Part shown: positions 38,108 to 47,655 of the stretch, in pieces
Numbering within the stretch: the first letter of the stretch is position 1
Layout: each line of letters starts with the position of its first letter
Assembly: GCA_003216975.1 (NCBI GenBank)
Contig: QCHY01000008.1
Location: forward strand, 18,684-82,683
Direction of reading: 5' to 3'
Source of the DNA: Prochlorococcus sp. AG-402-I20
Lineage (GTDB): Bacteria; Cyanobacteriota; Cyanobacteriia; PCC-6307; Cyanobiaceae
Length of the DNA: 64,000 bases
The notes under the pieces: generated by a model
Databases searched by the model: none
What the model saw: the letters and a program-made list of their open reading frames with translations, nothing else
Told to the model about the DNA's origin: nothing
Translations under genes and position numbers: made by a program

Positions 38108-39436
38108 TTAAAGAGCTCCGGCAGCTGTTGAGTCGATAATACCTCCCAAATGTGAAGTGATATTTAGACAGGTAATTTGATCTGGTTGGCCTTCTTCCTC
38201 TGAGAGATCAATGACTGTAATACCTCCATTACCTTGCTTTATCATCCAAATTTTTGATGGCATTAACCCTAATAGATGGCAAAGAATGGTTTTGTTAACT
38301 GCATCATGAGCAACAACTAATGCAGTTTCATCGTTTTTCAGATCTTTGCAAATTTCATTCCAACCGGTAATAGACCTAGTGGAAACTTCTTTTATATTTT
38401 CTCCCTCAGGCATTTGAACTTTTTCAGGAGAGATTTTCCATTTTTTTAGAAGATCTGACCAGTCGGCCTTGATCTCAGACTCTAATTTCCCTTCCCATTT
38501 TCCGTGACCGATCTCTTTAAGGTTATCTTTGAGAGAAATTTCGATTCCTGGATGTTCGTTTAAAATTATCTGAGCTGTTTCTTTTGGTCTTGATAGAGTG
38601 CTACTAAAAGCTTTTTGTATAGAATTATTTTTTAAAAATTCACTTGCGGCTTTAGCTTGGGATTTACCATTTTTATTTAAAGGAATATCAATTTGTCCTT
38701 GGAACCTTCCCTGTTTATTCCAGTCTGTTTCACCATGCCTGACCAAAATAATTCTTTTTTTACTTCCTTTTTTGGGAATTGTAGGGTGTAAATGAGCGAT
38801 ATTGTTGAGACATTGAATTTGAATTTGTCTATCTTCCCAGTCATTAAAAGTAATATTAACAATTGAGATTGAGGTATTGTCTAACTTCAATCTTCTAAAC
38901 CCTTTTGATGGCTCATTAATTAATTTTAGTATTAAGCATCTCAGAATTGCATTATGGGCAACTATCAAAATAGTTTTGTTAGAGCCTGAATGCTCCTCTA
39001 ACAAAGATTTTAAGAAGTTTTCTGCTTGATATAAGAGTTCTTTAATTGGTTGGAATTTTGAACCATCGTCTCTATTAATGGTTAGTTCCTTTGGCTCTTT
39101 TTGCCAAATAGCAAGCTCTTCTGGAAACTGATTTTTTATTTCATTTTTTGTTAAACCACTCCAAGGTCCAAGGTCAACTTCAAGAAGATCATCAGTATAT
39201 GTTGCTTGAAGATCTCTATGATGTTGTTTGATAATAATTTTTGTAGTCTCTGAGGCTCTTTGTAAAGGGGAGCTATAAATTGCATCTATTGGAAGAGAAG
39301 AGATTGTTTTCCCAGCCGCTTCAGCTTGTAATTGCCCTTCTTTAGTTAATGTTGAAAGGTCGTTTCTTCCTTGAATCCGACCTTCCATGTTAAAAGTACT
39401 CAATCCATGACGGACAAAAATTAGACGCAATGTCAT
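38108..39436 (-). CDS. Tandem histidine phosphatase (two phosphoglycerate mutase-like domains)
   Basis: The 442-residue protein is a duplication. Domain 1 has RHG at residues 9-11, EVDLG near 86 and AHN with the second His at 161. Domain 2 has RHGETDWN at 233-240, a matching EIGHG and an AHD near residue 373. Both catalytic His sets are intact, so both domains could be active. Substrates are unknown: candidates include phosphoserine, alpha-ribazole phosphate or carboxyarabinitol phosphates. The downstream dihydroorotase-like gene follows after 4 bases, so one transcript is likely. Confidence 0.9.
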   Translation of the reverse strand: MTLRLIFVRHGLSTFNMEGRIQGRNDLSTLTKEGQLQAEAAGKTISSLPIDAIYSSPLQRASETTKIIIKQHHRDLQATYTDDLLEVDLGPWSGLTKNEIKNQFPEELAIWQKEPKELTINRDDGSKFQPIKELLYQAENFLKSLLEEHSGSNKTILIVAHNAILRCLILKLINEPSKGFRRLKLDNTSISIVNITFNDWEDRQIQIQCLNNIAHLHPTIPKKGSKKRIILVRHGETDWNKQGRFQGQIDIPLNKNGKSQAKAASEFLKNNSIQKAFSSTLSRPKETAQIILNEHPGIEISLKDNLKEIGHGKWEGKLESEIKADWSDLLKKWKISPEKVQMPEGENIKEVSTRSITGWNEICKDLKNDETALVVAHDAVNKTILCHLLGLMPSKIWMIKQGNGGITVIDLSEEEGQPDQITCLNITSHLGGIIDSTAAGAL

Positions 39437-39545
39437 TAAATAAAGTGTCTTCTAGATAATTATGGTATTAGCCATGAGGGCAATCTAATGTTCTTTTAGT
39501 AAAGATAGAAGTCTTTCTCCATTTCAGTCTTCACAAGTTGATTTT

Positions 39546-40892
39546 ATGAGACAAGCCAAAACTGGGTGGAAATGGGCTATCGCTCTATTTTCATTGATTT
39601 TAACTGTTCTGATATGGCGACAAGGTTTGCAAGAAAGCTTTGAACGCCCCTCAGTCGCTCCAAAGATTTCTTTGATGCAAACTGAGATGGCAGTATCAGC
39701 TTCTTCATCTTTGCCAGACACAATACAAGATGTATTTTTAGGCTCAGAACCTCAAAAAAAGCTTTATCAAGCTCTCAGTGACATTCCTTTGGAACAAATT
39801 GATGATAGACAGAGACTTTTATTAGCACTTCTGGAAGAATCTGAGAATGAGCAAAAACTCATTTTGAAGAATGGTTTTGATGATAAAAACTTTGAATCGG
39901 TTAGAAGCTATATATTAAATACAAAAAAAGGTAAAGAACTAGATAATTTTCCCGATTTTGATGAAAATCAATTAGACCCTTTACTTTATCAGATTTCATG
40001 CTCCACTTTGGGTTTTGCGGATCATAAGTGTATTAATCAAAAGTATAATTCTATTGCTGCTGTAAGACTTTTAACCTCACAATTATTACCATTTTTTGCT
40101 TCTTTTATTGGTTGTATATTATTGATTAGGTATGCTTCTATTTTCTTAAGAAAGAAAAATACTCCATGGCCAGAAATAATTGCACCTCCCTTATCATTAA
40201 TAGATATGGTTCTACTTGTATCGGGCGGTTTCGTTGTTATTGGTGAAGTTGTTTTCCCCGCGCTAATAATACCAATAATTGATTTCTTGTTTAATAATTT
40301 GTCCTCTCCATTAAAAGAGTCTTTAAGAGTACTTATTGGCTACTGTTCAATGACCATAGGGCCTTTATTTATAATTAGATATCAATTAATGGGTCTAGTT
40401 TCTTCTGGAATTGATGGAGGATGGTTGCAATGGAAAATTAAACCAATTAAAGAAGGCCTTCTTAAATCAATAAGTGGATGGTTAATGGTTATGCCTTTAG
40501 TGCTGCTTATTGGGTGGGTAATGAATGTAATTTTTGGTGACCAGGGTGGAAGTAATCCTTTGTTGGAACTGGTTTTGGGTAGTGATGAATTTATTCCATT
40601 GTTTTTGCTTTTGATTACAACTGTTGTTTTAGCTCCAGTCTTTGAGGAGTTGGTTTTTAGAGGTATTCTTTTGCCTGTATTGGTATCCAAAGTTGGCAAA
40701 ATCAGCGGAGTCTTATTGAGTGCTTTGATCTTTGCTTTAGCTCATTTAAGTGTAGGGGAATTACCTCCTCTATTCGTTTTAGGGATTGGTCTTGGCTTAA
40801 TGAGATTGAGTTCAGGAAGGTTATTCCCCTGTGCTCTTATGCATTCTCTTTGGAATGGTGTAACTTTTATTAGTCTGCTTTTAGTAGCTTGA
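39546..40892 (+). CDS. CPBP family intramembrane metalloprotease
   Basis: The 448-residue protein has an N-terminal anchor (about residues 10-25), a soluble lumenal or periplasmic domain of about 150 residues, and then about seven membrane segments. The CPBP motifs are near the C-terminus: EELVFRGILLPVL, FALAHLSVG and MHSLWNGVTF. These glutamic-type/metal-type proteases process CAAX proteins in eukaryotes; bacterial roles vary. It is divergent from the tandem phosphatase. Confidence 0.93.
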   Translation: MRQAKTGWKWAIALFSLILTVLIWRQGLQESFERPSVAPKISLMQTEMAVSASSSLPDTIQDVFLGSEPQKKLYQALSDIPLEQIDDRQRLLLALLEESENEQKLILKNGFDDKNFESVRSYILNTKKGKELDNFPDFDENQLDPLLYQISCSTLGFADHKCINQKYNSIAAVRLLTSQLLPFFASFIGCILLIRYASIFLRKKNTPWPEIIAPPLSLIDMVLLVSGGFVVIGEVVFPALIIPIIDFLFNNLSSPLKESLRVLIGYCSMTIGPLFIIRYQLMGLVSSGIDGGWLQWKIKPIKEGLLKSISGWLMVMPLVLLIGWVMNVIFGDQGGSNPLLELVLGSDEFIPLFLLLITTVVLAPVFEELVFRGILLPVLVSKVGKISGVLLSALIFALAHLSVGELPPLFVLGIGLGLMRLSSGRLFPCALMHSLWNGVTFISLLLVA

Positions 40893-40976
40893 GATTAAAT
40901 AAAAAAAACATCAGTATTCCAGCTCTTGCAGTTGCTTGATCAAGGTGTTTGACTTGAATTAATTTCGTTTTTTGAT

Positions 40977-41441
40977 TTGGTTAGTCGCACTCTATATAAA
41001 CAAAAAGTAGGGCAATTTCAGAAAAAGAAGTTGTCCAAGCGATTGTTAAACAGTAATTTCTCCTCAAAACAGTTTCAACGAAAATTTCCAATTCATGCTG
41101 CTCTTCATATTGTTTTAGATGGTGCATTGGTAGGCATACTCACAATAGTGACGATAATTTCATCAGTTGCTCTGCACTCTCAATATTTGTGGACTAAGTC
41201 TTTTACTAAACTTGAAACAACTAGAGACTTAAACCGAAGGATCCTGGAATCAACTTCAATTCTTGAAAGTTACTTATTGAAAAATCAAAAATTGTCTAGG
41301 TATTTAGTTCCGACTAAAGCCGAAGATCTTATATATGTGGACAGACCAAAACAAGAAGAAACCAAAAAATTATTCGAGATGACATTTAAAGGTAAATTGC
41401 TGGAGAGAATATCTTCTTTACCTATTAAGTCAGGTTATTAA
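40977..41441 (+). CDS. FtsL-like single-pass cell division protein (candidate)
   Basis: The 154-residue protein has a basic cytoplasmic head, one membrane segment (about residues 41-66) and then a helical coiled-coil-like region (KLETTRDLNRRILESTSILESYL). It stops 8 bases before ftsI. Size, topology and position match FtsL, which pairs with DivIC/FtsB and FtsI in the divisome. FtsL proteins conserve little sequence, so the call is by context and topology. The start is TTG. Confidence 0.65.
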   Translation: MVSRTLYKQKVGQFQKKKLSKRLLNSNFSSKQFQRKFPIHAALHIVLDGALVGILTIVTIISSVALHSQYLWTKSFTKLETTRDLNRRILESTSILESYLLKNQKLSRYLVPTKAEDLIYVDRPKQEETKKLFEMTFKGKLLERISSLPIKSGY

Positions 41442-41449
41442 TAATTTCC

Positions 41450-43231
41450 ATGAGAAGTATGAATTCTAGAAAGAAGAGAAAGACTTTAAACGTAAAAACT
41501 CTTTCGCCCTTATCTCAGTCTAGATTTAGAATTGTCTTTGTTTTGTTATGTCTTGGACTTGGGGGCCTTTTTTTAAGAGTAGGTTGGCTTCAACTATTTC
41601 AGTCTGGTCAATTAAGAGCTTTAGCACGCGAAGTTCAAACAGAAGAAAAGAACCCTTTAGGAACACGTCGATCTATTTTAGATAGAAATGGAAAGCTTGT
41701 CGCAATAGATGAGAGACGTTTTAAGATTTGGGCTCATCCTAGGTATTTTAAGTTCCCTGGTGATTCATCTAGGACAGTTCGTAAACCAGTTGAAGTAGCA
41801 AAACTTCTTTCTACGCCATTATCCAAAAGTGTTGATCAGATTTTAACTAAGTTAGGAAACTATTCTTCAGGGGTAAAACTTGCAGAGGGGGTAACACCCG
41901 AGCAGGCTAAATCAATCAAGAAACTTGGAATCAGTGGTATTGATTTGGAGGTGTATCCTCAAAGGCTTTATCCTCATGGATCACTTTTCGCAAATGTAGT
42001 TGGTTTTTTGGATTTAGATAGAAGACCTCAGGCTGGATTGGAATTAAGTTTAGATAGAGATCTCAAGCGTCTAGAGAAAACAAGTGTAATCAGAAGAGGA
42101 GCTGATGGAACACCTTTACCTATAGGCGTTCAACGTGGTGTTTTTGATGAAGACCAACTAAGTCTGCAACTAACCCTAGATGTAAGGCTTCAAGAAGTTG
42201 CTGTTAAAGAAATAAGTAAACAAGTAAAGAAGTGGAATGCAAAAAAAGGTGTAGTAATCGTAATGGATATAGATACAGGAGAACTTCTGGCATTGGCTTC
42301 TACGCCAACTTATGATCCTAATAAATATTGGAATTATTCTCCATCTCTTTTTAAAGAGTGGTCAGTGCAAGAATTATTTGAACCTGGTTCTACCTTTAAG
42401 CCGATTAACTTAGCATTGGCATTGGAGGAAGGAGTTATAAGCCCGAATGGAGAGGTTGATGATGATGGTCTGGTTACAGTAGGAGGATGGCCTCTCTCGA
42501 ATTGGGATCGAAAGCCTAACGGGATATTGACTTTCCCTGAGGTGCTACAAGTCTCAAGCAATGTAGGTATGGTTAAGATTATGAATAAAATGAATGCGAG
42601 TGATTATTGGCAATGGTTAAGGCGTTTAGGCATAGATGAAATCCCAGAAACTGATCTTCCCGGAGCAGTCTCTGGGCAAATAAAATCAAAACAGACTTTT
42701 GTCAATCAACCGATAGAACCTGCTGTAGCCTCCTTTGGTCAAGGCTTTTCCATTACTCCGCTTAAACTCGCTCAATTGCATGCTTTGATTGCAAATGGGG
42801 GCAGACTTGTTACGCCTCATATCACTAAAGGCCTAAAAGGTGATTACGAGTCATATTTTAAGACTCCTTCAAAACCTAAGCAGATTTTATCTCCTGAGGT
42901 TACAAGTACTGTTCTTGGATGGATGGAAACAGTTGTGTCCTTTTACGATGAAAGTGGTATTGAGGTAAATGTTCCTGGCTATCGAATTGGAGGAAAAACA
43001 GGGACGGCACAAAAATCTCAAGATGGCTTTAACTACAATTCCAAAATTTGCAGTTTTGTTGCAAGTCTTCCTATCGATGATCCTCGCTATGTTGTTTTAG
43101 CAGTTATTGATGAACCTCAAAAGCCAAATGCCTATGGATCAACTGTGGCTCTCCCTGTGGCAAAAAAAATTATTGAGACTTTGCTTGTGATAGAAAAAAT
43201 CCCTCCAAGTATTTCTAAAAAGAACATTTAG
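41450..43231 (+). CDS. ftsI: Penicillin-binding protein, FtsI/PBP3 type
   Basis: This septal peptidoglycan transpeptidase has 593 residues. An N-terminal membrane segment (about residues 25-45) is followed by a pedestal domain with LGTRRSILDRNGKLVA. The transpeptidase domain has SxxK in PGSTFKPIN, SxN in VSSNVGMVK and KTG in GGKTGTAQK. The start is ATG, directly after the FtsL-like gene, as in division gene clusters. Confidence 0.95.
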   Translation: MRSMNSRKKRKTLNVKTLSPLSQSRFRIVFVLLCLGLGGLFLRVGWLQLFQSGQLRALAREVQTEEKNPLGTRRSILDRNGKLVAIDERRFKIWAHPRYFKFPGDSSRTVRKPVEVAKLLSTPLSKSVDQILTKLGNYSSGVKLAEGVTPEQAKSIKKLGISGIDLEVYPQRLYPHGSLFANVVGFLDLDRRPQAGLELSLDRDLKRLEKTSVIRRGADGTPLPIGVQRGVFDEDQLSLQLTLDVRLQEVAVKEISKQVKKWNAKKGVVIVMDIDTGELLALASTPTYDPNKYWNYSPSLFKEWSVQELFEPGSTFKPINLALALEEGVISPNGEVDDDGLVTVGGWPLSNWDRKPNGILTFPEVLQVSSNVGMVKIMNKMNASDYWQWLRRLGIDEIPETDLPGAVSGQIKSKQTFVNQPIEPAVASFGQGFSITPLKLAQLHALIANGGRLVTPHITKGLKGDYESYFKTPSKPKQILSPEVTSTVLGWMETVVSFYDESGIEVNVPGYRIGGKTGTAQKSQDGFNYNSKICSFVASLPIDDPRYVVLAVIDEPQKPNAYGSTVALPVAKKIIETLLVIEKIPPSISKKNI

Positions 43232-43337
43232 ATATCAAAAGCTAAGAGATGGCTAAATTTTCCCAAAAGTACTAATTAAAGGGTGAAATCTATAAAAAAT
43301 AGAGCTAGGCTGAAAACAAAGAAAGACGTTTTTAATT

Positions 43338-44336
43338 ATGGAATCCCTTCTTAATCAGTTATCGTCAATGACCGTGGTGGTGGCTGATACTGGTGATCTT
43401 GAAGCTATTAAAAAATTTCACCCAAGAGACGCCACAACAAATCCTTCTTTAATTCTGGCGGCCGCACAAATTCCTTCTTATCAAAGTTTGATTGATCAAG
43501 CTCTAACTACTTCAAGAGAAATGTTAGGTGCCAGTGCCTCCAAGACTAATGTGGTGAAGGAAGCTTTGGATGAACTTTGTGTTGTCTTTGGTAAAGAGAT
43601 TTTGAAATTAATTCCTGGCCGTGTTTCAACAGAGGTTGATGCAAGGCTAAGCTTTGATACTGATGCCACCATTGCAAAAGCAAGAAAAATAATTGCTAAA
43701 TATAATCAGGATGGCATTTCTAACGATCGGGTTTTAATCAAAATTGCTTCTACTTGGGAGGGAATTAAAGCTGCTGAGGTATTAGAGAAAGAGAATATTC
43801 ATTGCAACCTAACTTTATTGTTTAATTTTTATCAAGCAGTTGCTTGTGCTGAGGCAGGGGTAACGCTTATTTCACCCTTTGTTGGAAGGATCTTAGATTG
43901 GTATAAATCTGCTACGGGTAGAGATTCTTATCCAGCGACTGAAGATCCAGGGGTCGTTTCTGTTACTAAAATATTTAACTATTTCAAGTCAAATGGTTAT
44001 AAGACAGAAGTCATGGGAGCAAGTTTCAGAAATATAGAGGAAATAACTGAGCTTGCAGGATGTGATTTGTTAACGATTTCGCCTAAATTACTTCAGCAAC
44101 TTAATGAAACATATTCGGATTTGCCAATTAAGTTAAATGCACAAAAACCTTTAGTGATTGAAGAGACAATTCATTTAGATAAGACATCTTTCGAACTAAT
44201 GATGGCTGGAGATAAAATGGCTACTGAAAAACTGGATGAAGGAATAAGTGGCTTTAGTAAAGCAATTGATAAATTAGAAAATCAATTGAACGAAAGACTT
44301 GAGTTGATTGAAGGAGGAATTGCTCTAACTCTTTGA
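43338..44336 (+). CDS. tal: Transaldolase
   Basis: This enzyme moves a dihydroxyacetone unit between pentose phosphate pathway sugars. The 332-residue class I transaldolase has [10 protein letters not shown] near the N-terminus, the Schiff-base lysine in [34 protein letters not shown] and [12 protein letters not shown]. Length is normal, without the EF-hand extension of some cyanobacterial forms. The ATG at 43338 fits. Its 3' end overlaps the convergent flavoprotein gene by 12 bases. Confidence 0.97.
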   Translation: MESLLNQLSSMTVVVADTGDLEAIKKFHPRDATTNPSLILAAAQIPSYQSLIDQALTTSREMLGASASKTNVVKEALDELCVVFGKEILKLIPGRVSTEVDARLSFDTDATIAKARKIIAKYNQDGISNDRVLIKIASTWEGIKAAEVLEKENIHCNLTLLFNFYQAVACAEAGVTLISPFVGRILDWYKSATGRDSYPATEDPGVVSVTKIFNYFKSNGYKTEVMGASFRNIEEITELAGCDLLTISPKLLQQLNETYSDLPIKLNAQKPLVIEETIHLDKTSFELMMAGDKMATEKLDEGISGFSKAIDKLENQLNERLELIEGGIALTL

Positions 44337-45470
44337 GCTTTGATTTTGAAAGAGTAATCTTTTGATTACTCTTTTTGCAATGTCTTCATAACTCATTTCA
44401 CCTGAAAGAATTTGTGCAATTCGTTTTGGAGCACTAGGTCTTTTTACGCCTAGTTGGTATCCAACTTTTGGAAAACGATAAAAAACTTGAGAAATTCTTT
44501 TACCCCAAGCCATCGAATTACCCCAATTACTTTTCATTATTTTTGTATATGCATCTAAACAATCGACTTCTCCATCTAGCCAATAAATAATGCTTTTTGC
44601 AGCTTCAAATCCACTTATCAAAGCGGGCCTTAATCCCTCTGCTAAAAAGGGATCACATAATGAGGCAGCATCTCCAACCAGAAGAATTCCTTCTCCGTTT
44701 AATTTGCAGTGACCATTCCATACTCTTAATTTTTTTTTATGACCAATTACTTCAGAAGGGTCAAAACCTAAATCAGGAAGAAAAGATTTAAGTATTTCAT
44801 TAACTGGAATTGAATTTTTATTATCTAGAAAAGTACCCATCCCAATATTTACTTCATTGTTTAATGGAAAGGCCCATGCAAAACCATTCTTTACTAAGCC
44901 AAATTCGAATCTAGCCGTTTCACTCTTTAAATTTCCCTTCCTTTTAATTCTTCCTGAGAAAGTGAATGCAAATTTTGGTTGACTTGGACCTAAATTAAAA
45001 GTTTTAGGCCATGGTGATTGAGATCCATCAGCAATAATAATTGCTTTTGCCTCTATCTGTCTCCCATCAAGAGCGGTAATTTGCCAGATATTAGATTTTT
45101 TCTTTATATCGACTACATTAAAAGTAGACAATAAATTACAACCAGAATTCAGTGCTTGATCTAATAGGAATGAATCAAGGTTTTCACGTTTGACTATCCA
45201 AAAAGGAGAAGCCCCAGATAGCTCAGCGACTACTTTATCGGTATTGCACCAACTAAATTCTACGTTTGTTATTATTTCATCAACTATTGGTAAAAGTTTA
45301 AAAGGAAACAAATTTTGCACTGCAGCAGACACGCCACCACCGCAGGTTCTTTCTTGAGGGGAAATATTTTTTTCAAGAATACATACGTTTTTACTTTTGC
45401 TAGCCAGATGAAATGCCGCACTACTGCCTGATGCTCCTCCTCCAATAATGGCAACATCTATGATGGTCAA
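44325..45470 (-). CDS. Geranylgeranyl reductase-like flavoprotein
   Basis: The 381-residue FAD enzyme has an N-terminal dinucleotide-binding [14 protein letters not shown], a CGGGVSAAV segment and the second FAD motif [24 protein letters not shown]. The overall pattern is that of the geranylgeranyl reductase/ChlP superfamily. It is not the canonical ChlP by eye, and the substrate is unknown. The TTG start overlaps the frr stop codon by 4 bases (TTGA), so frr and this gene are probably co-translated. Confidence 0.85.
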   Translation of the reverse strand: MTIIDVAIIGGGASGSSAAFHLASKSKNVCILEKNISPQERTCGGGVSAAVQNLFPFKLLPIVDEIITNVEFSWCNTDKVVAELSGASPFWIVKRENLDSFLLDQALNSGCNLLSTFNVVDIKKKSNIWQITALDGRQIEAKAIIIADGSQSPWPKTFNLGPSQPKFAFTFSGRIKRKGNLKSETARFEFGLVKNGFAWAFPLNNEVNIGMGTFLDNKNSIPVNEILKSFLPDLGFDPSEVIGHKKKLRVWNGHCKLNGEGILLVGDAASLCDPFLAEGLRPALISGFEAAKSIIYWLDGEVDCLDAYTKIMKSNWGNSMAWGKRISQVFYRFPKVGYQLGVKRPSAPKRIAQILSGEMSYEDIAKRVIKRLLFQNQSSKS

Positions 45471-46015
45471 ACTTTTAAAATTTCAGCTTCTTTCTCAGAA
45501 AGTTTTTTTTCAATATCTTTAATAAAATTATCTGTCTCTTTCTGAATGGTTTCTTGTTCATCTCTGCTTTGATCTTCGGAAAGATCACCATCTTTTTCAG
45601 ATTTTTTGACTCTCTCTATGGCATCACGGCGTATATTCCTTAGGGCAACTTTTCCTTCCTCTGCATATTTGGATGCGAGTTTGCAAAATTCTTTTCTACG
45701 CTCTTCAGTTAAGGGTGGAACATTAATACGAATTATTTTGCCATCATTGTTTGGAGTAAAGCCTAGATCACTCGTAGCAATCGCTTTTTCTATAGAAGCT
45801 AATGAGCCCAAGTCGAAGGGTTGAATTGCTATCGTTTGAGAGTCAGGAGTAGTGATGGTTGCAAGTGACTTTAGTGGAGTGTCCGCTCCGTAGTATTCGA
45901 CTGATATTCTGTCTAATAAAGACGTATTCGCTCTACCCGTCCTGATGGTATTGAAATTCCTCTGAGCTGCTTCAACAGATTTGCTCATTGTAGTTTTTAG
46001 CTCTTGGTTTGACAT
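45467..46015 (-). CDS. frr: Ribosome recycling factor
   Basis: This factor splits post-termination ribosomes with EF-G. The 182-residue protein has [60 protein letters not shown] and a long C-terminal helix. It lies between pyrH and the flavoprotein gene, read leftward. pyrH-frr order is common in bacteria. Confidence 0.98.
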   Translation of the reverse strand: MSNQELKTTMSKSVEAAQRNFNTIRTGRANTSLLDRISVEYYGADTPLKSLATITTPDSQTIAIQPFDLGSLASIEKAIATSDLGFTPNNDGKIIRINVPPLTEERRKEFCKLASKYAEEGKVALRNIRRDAIERVKKSEKDGDLSEDQSRDEQETIQKETDNFIKDIEKKLSEKEAEILKV

Positions 46016-46069
46016 TTAGATAAAGTTAGTTATTGCAAGTTGATTATTAAAAGGTTCAAAAATTTAGTA

Positions 46070-46783
46070 TTAACTTGAATTAGATATTCTTGATCCAATT
46101 GGTTCGCCAGAAATAGCTTTAGCAATGTTCCCAGGTTGGAAAATATTAAAAACAACTATTGGGATTTTATTATCTTTGCAAAGAGCAATAGCAGTACTAT
46201 CCATTACTCCTATTTCGTTGGTTAATACATCTTGAAAGGTGAGATTGTCATATTTTACGGCATCAGAGAATTTCTTTGGATCTCGATTGTAAACCCCATC
46301 AACTTTCGTTGCTTTGAAAACAACTTCTGCGTTAATTTCAGCGGCCCTAAGAGCAGCAGTGGTATCAGTTGTAAAAAATGGATTGCCGCACCCACCTCCA
46401 AAAACCACTACTCTTCCTTTTTCAAGATGTCTTATTGCTCTTCTTCTTATGTATGGTTCTGCAATCTGTTGCATGTCAATAGCTGATTGAACTCTTGTGG
46501 GAACTCCAGCTCTTTCTAATCCATCTTGAAGTGTAATTGCATTCATTACAGTCGCAAGCATTCCTACATAGTCAGCAGTGGCTCTATCCATGCCTGCAGC
46601 AGATCCTTTTAGACCTCTGAAAATATTTCCCCCGCCCACCACTATTGCTATTTGCGTGCCATTTTCAACTACTTTTGAAACATCCTTGGCAATAGATTGA
46701 ACAATTTCAGGATCAATTCCATAAGGTTTTTCACCCATAAGAGCTTCACCACTGAGTTTTATAAGTGCTCTAGAGTATGTCAT
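46070..46783 (-). CDS. pyrH: UMP kinase
   Basis: This enzyme makes UDP from UMP. The protein starts [17 protein letters not shown] and has [48 protein letters not shown] and [10 protein letters not shown]. The frame is open ten codons further upstream, but homologues start at the MTYSRAL methionine, at 46783. It lies 54 bases upstream of frr on the same strand. Confidence 0.97.
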   Translation of the reverse strand: MTYSRALIKLSGEALMGEKPYGIDPEIVQSIAKDVSKVVENGTQIAIVVGGGNIFRGLKGSAAGMDRATADYVGMLATVMNAITLQDGLERAGVPTRVQSAIDMQQIAEPYIRRRAIRHLEKGRVVVFGGGCGNPFFTTDTTAALRAAEINAEVVFKATKVDGVYNRDPKKFSDAVKYDNLTFQDVLTNEIGVMDSTAIALCKDNKIPIVVFNIFQPGNIAKAISGEPIGSRISNSS

Positions 46784-46881
46784 TAAAAGTTCATAACAAA
46801 TTGACAGTAGCAAGTCCTGGGAGAACGTCTTTATATCTGTATTGGATCCCTTGCGATGGAAATATTTTCAAGATTATAAGA

Positions 46882-47574
46882 TTAATATTCAATTCCTTCT
46901 TGTGCTTTTATTCCCTGCTCTCTAAAGGGATGGTGAATTGATTTCATTTCTGTCACAAGATCAGCTGAATCGATTAATTTTTCTGAAGCTCCTCTTCCCG
47001 TTAAGACTACATGTGTAAGCTCGGGGCGCAAATTTATGCCATTTATAACTTCATCTTCATCTATATATCCAAGTTTTATTGCAACAATGATTTCGTCTAA
47101 AATTATAAGTTTATAATTTGGATCTTTAATATAAGATACAGCTTTTCTCCAACTTGACTTAACTAAAGTTATATCTTTATTTCTATCTTGTGTTTCCCAT
47201 GTGAACCCTTCCCCACATGCATGAAACTTCAATTTGTTCCCAAATATTTTCAAAGCTAATGACTCACCTGGTTCCCATCCACCTTTGATAAATTGAATAA
47301 TTGAAACTTTGTGGTTATGACCAATAGTTCGTAATGCCATCCCTAGTGCTGCTGTAGTTTTACCTTTACCTTGTCCAGTATTAATTATTATTAGACCTTT
47401 TTCTTTATTCCTTTCTTTTACTCTTTGTGTTTGAATTTCTTTCCTTTTTTTCATCCTTTCTCGATATTTTTCTTCGGTAATATTTGGAATTAAATTACCA
47501 CCCATTCCTATTTTTTCTGCACTTTTATCTAGGTTATTAAGTGTAAAATCATCTTTAGTAATCTTATGCTTCAT
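46882..47574 (-). CDS. cobO: Cob(I)alamin adenosyltransferase, CobO/BtuR type
   Basis: The 230-residue protein has the P-loop INTGQGKGKTTAALGMALR, SIIQFIKGGWEPGE, LDEIIVAIKLGYID and VLTGRGASEKLIDSADLVTEM. It adds the 5'-deoxyadenosyl ligand to corrinoids. An N-terminal extension of about 55 residues with many Lys/Arg precedes the core. It belongs with the cobK-type gene at 28273 to the cobalamin pathway, though the two are far apart. Confidence 0.95.
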   Translation of the reverse strand: MKHKITKDDFTLNNLDKSAEKIGMGGNLIPNITEEKYRERMKKRKEIQTQRVKERNKEKGLIIINTGQGKGKTTAALGMALRTIGHNHKVSIIQFIKGGWEPGESLALKIFGNKLKFHACGEGFTWETQDRNKDITLVKSSWRKAVSYIKDPNYKLIILDEIIVAIKLGYIDEDEVINGINLRPELTHVVLTGRGASEKLIDSADLVTEMKSIHHPFREQGIKAQEGIEY

Positions 47575-47655
47575 TTACTTAGACTAGCTTATATTATTTA
47601 ATAAAAGAATAATTTATAAAAATATTATAGCTATAAATATTAATTATTCTTTTTG

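Noticed and set aside
40382..40699. A 105-codon minus-strand frame in the CPBP protease gene
   Set aside because: It is antisense to conserved catalytic motifs, and its product looks like reverse-complement bias.
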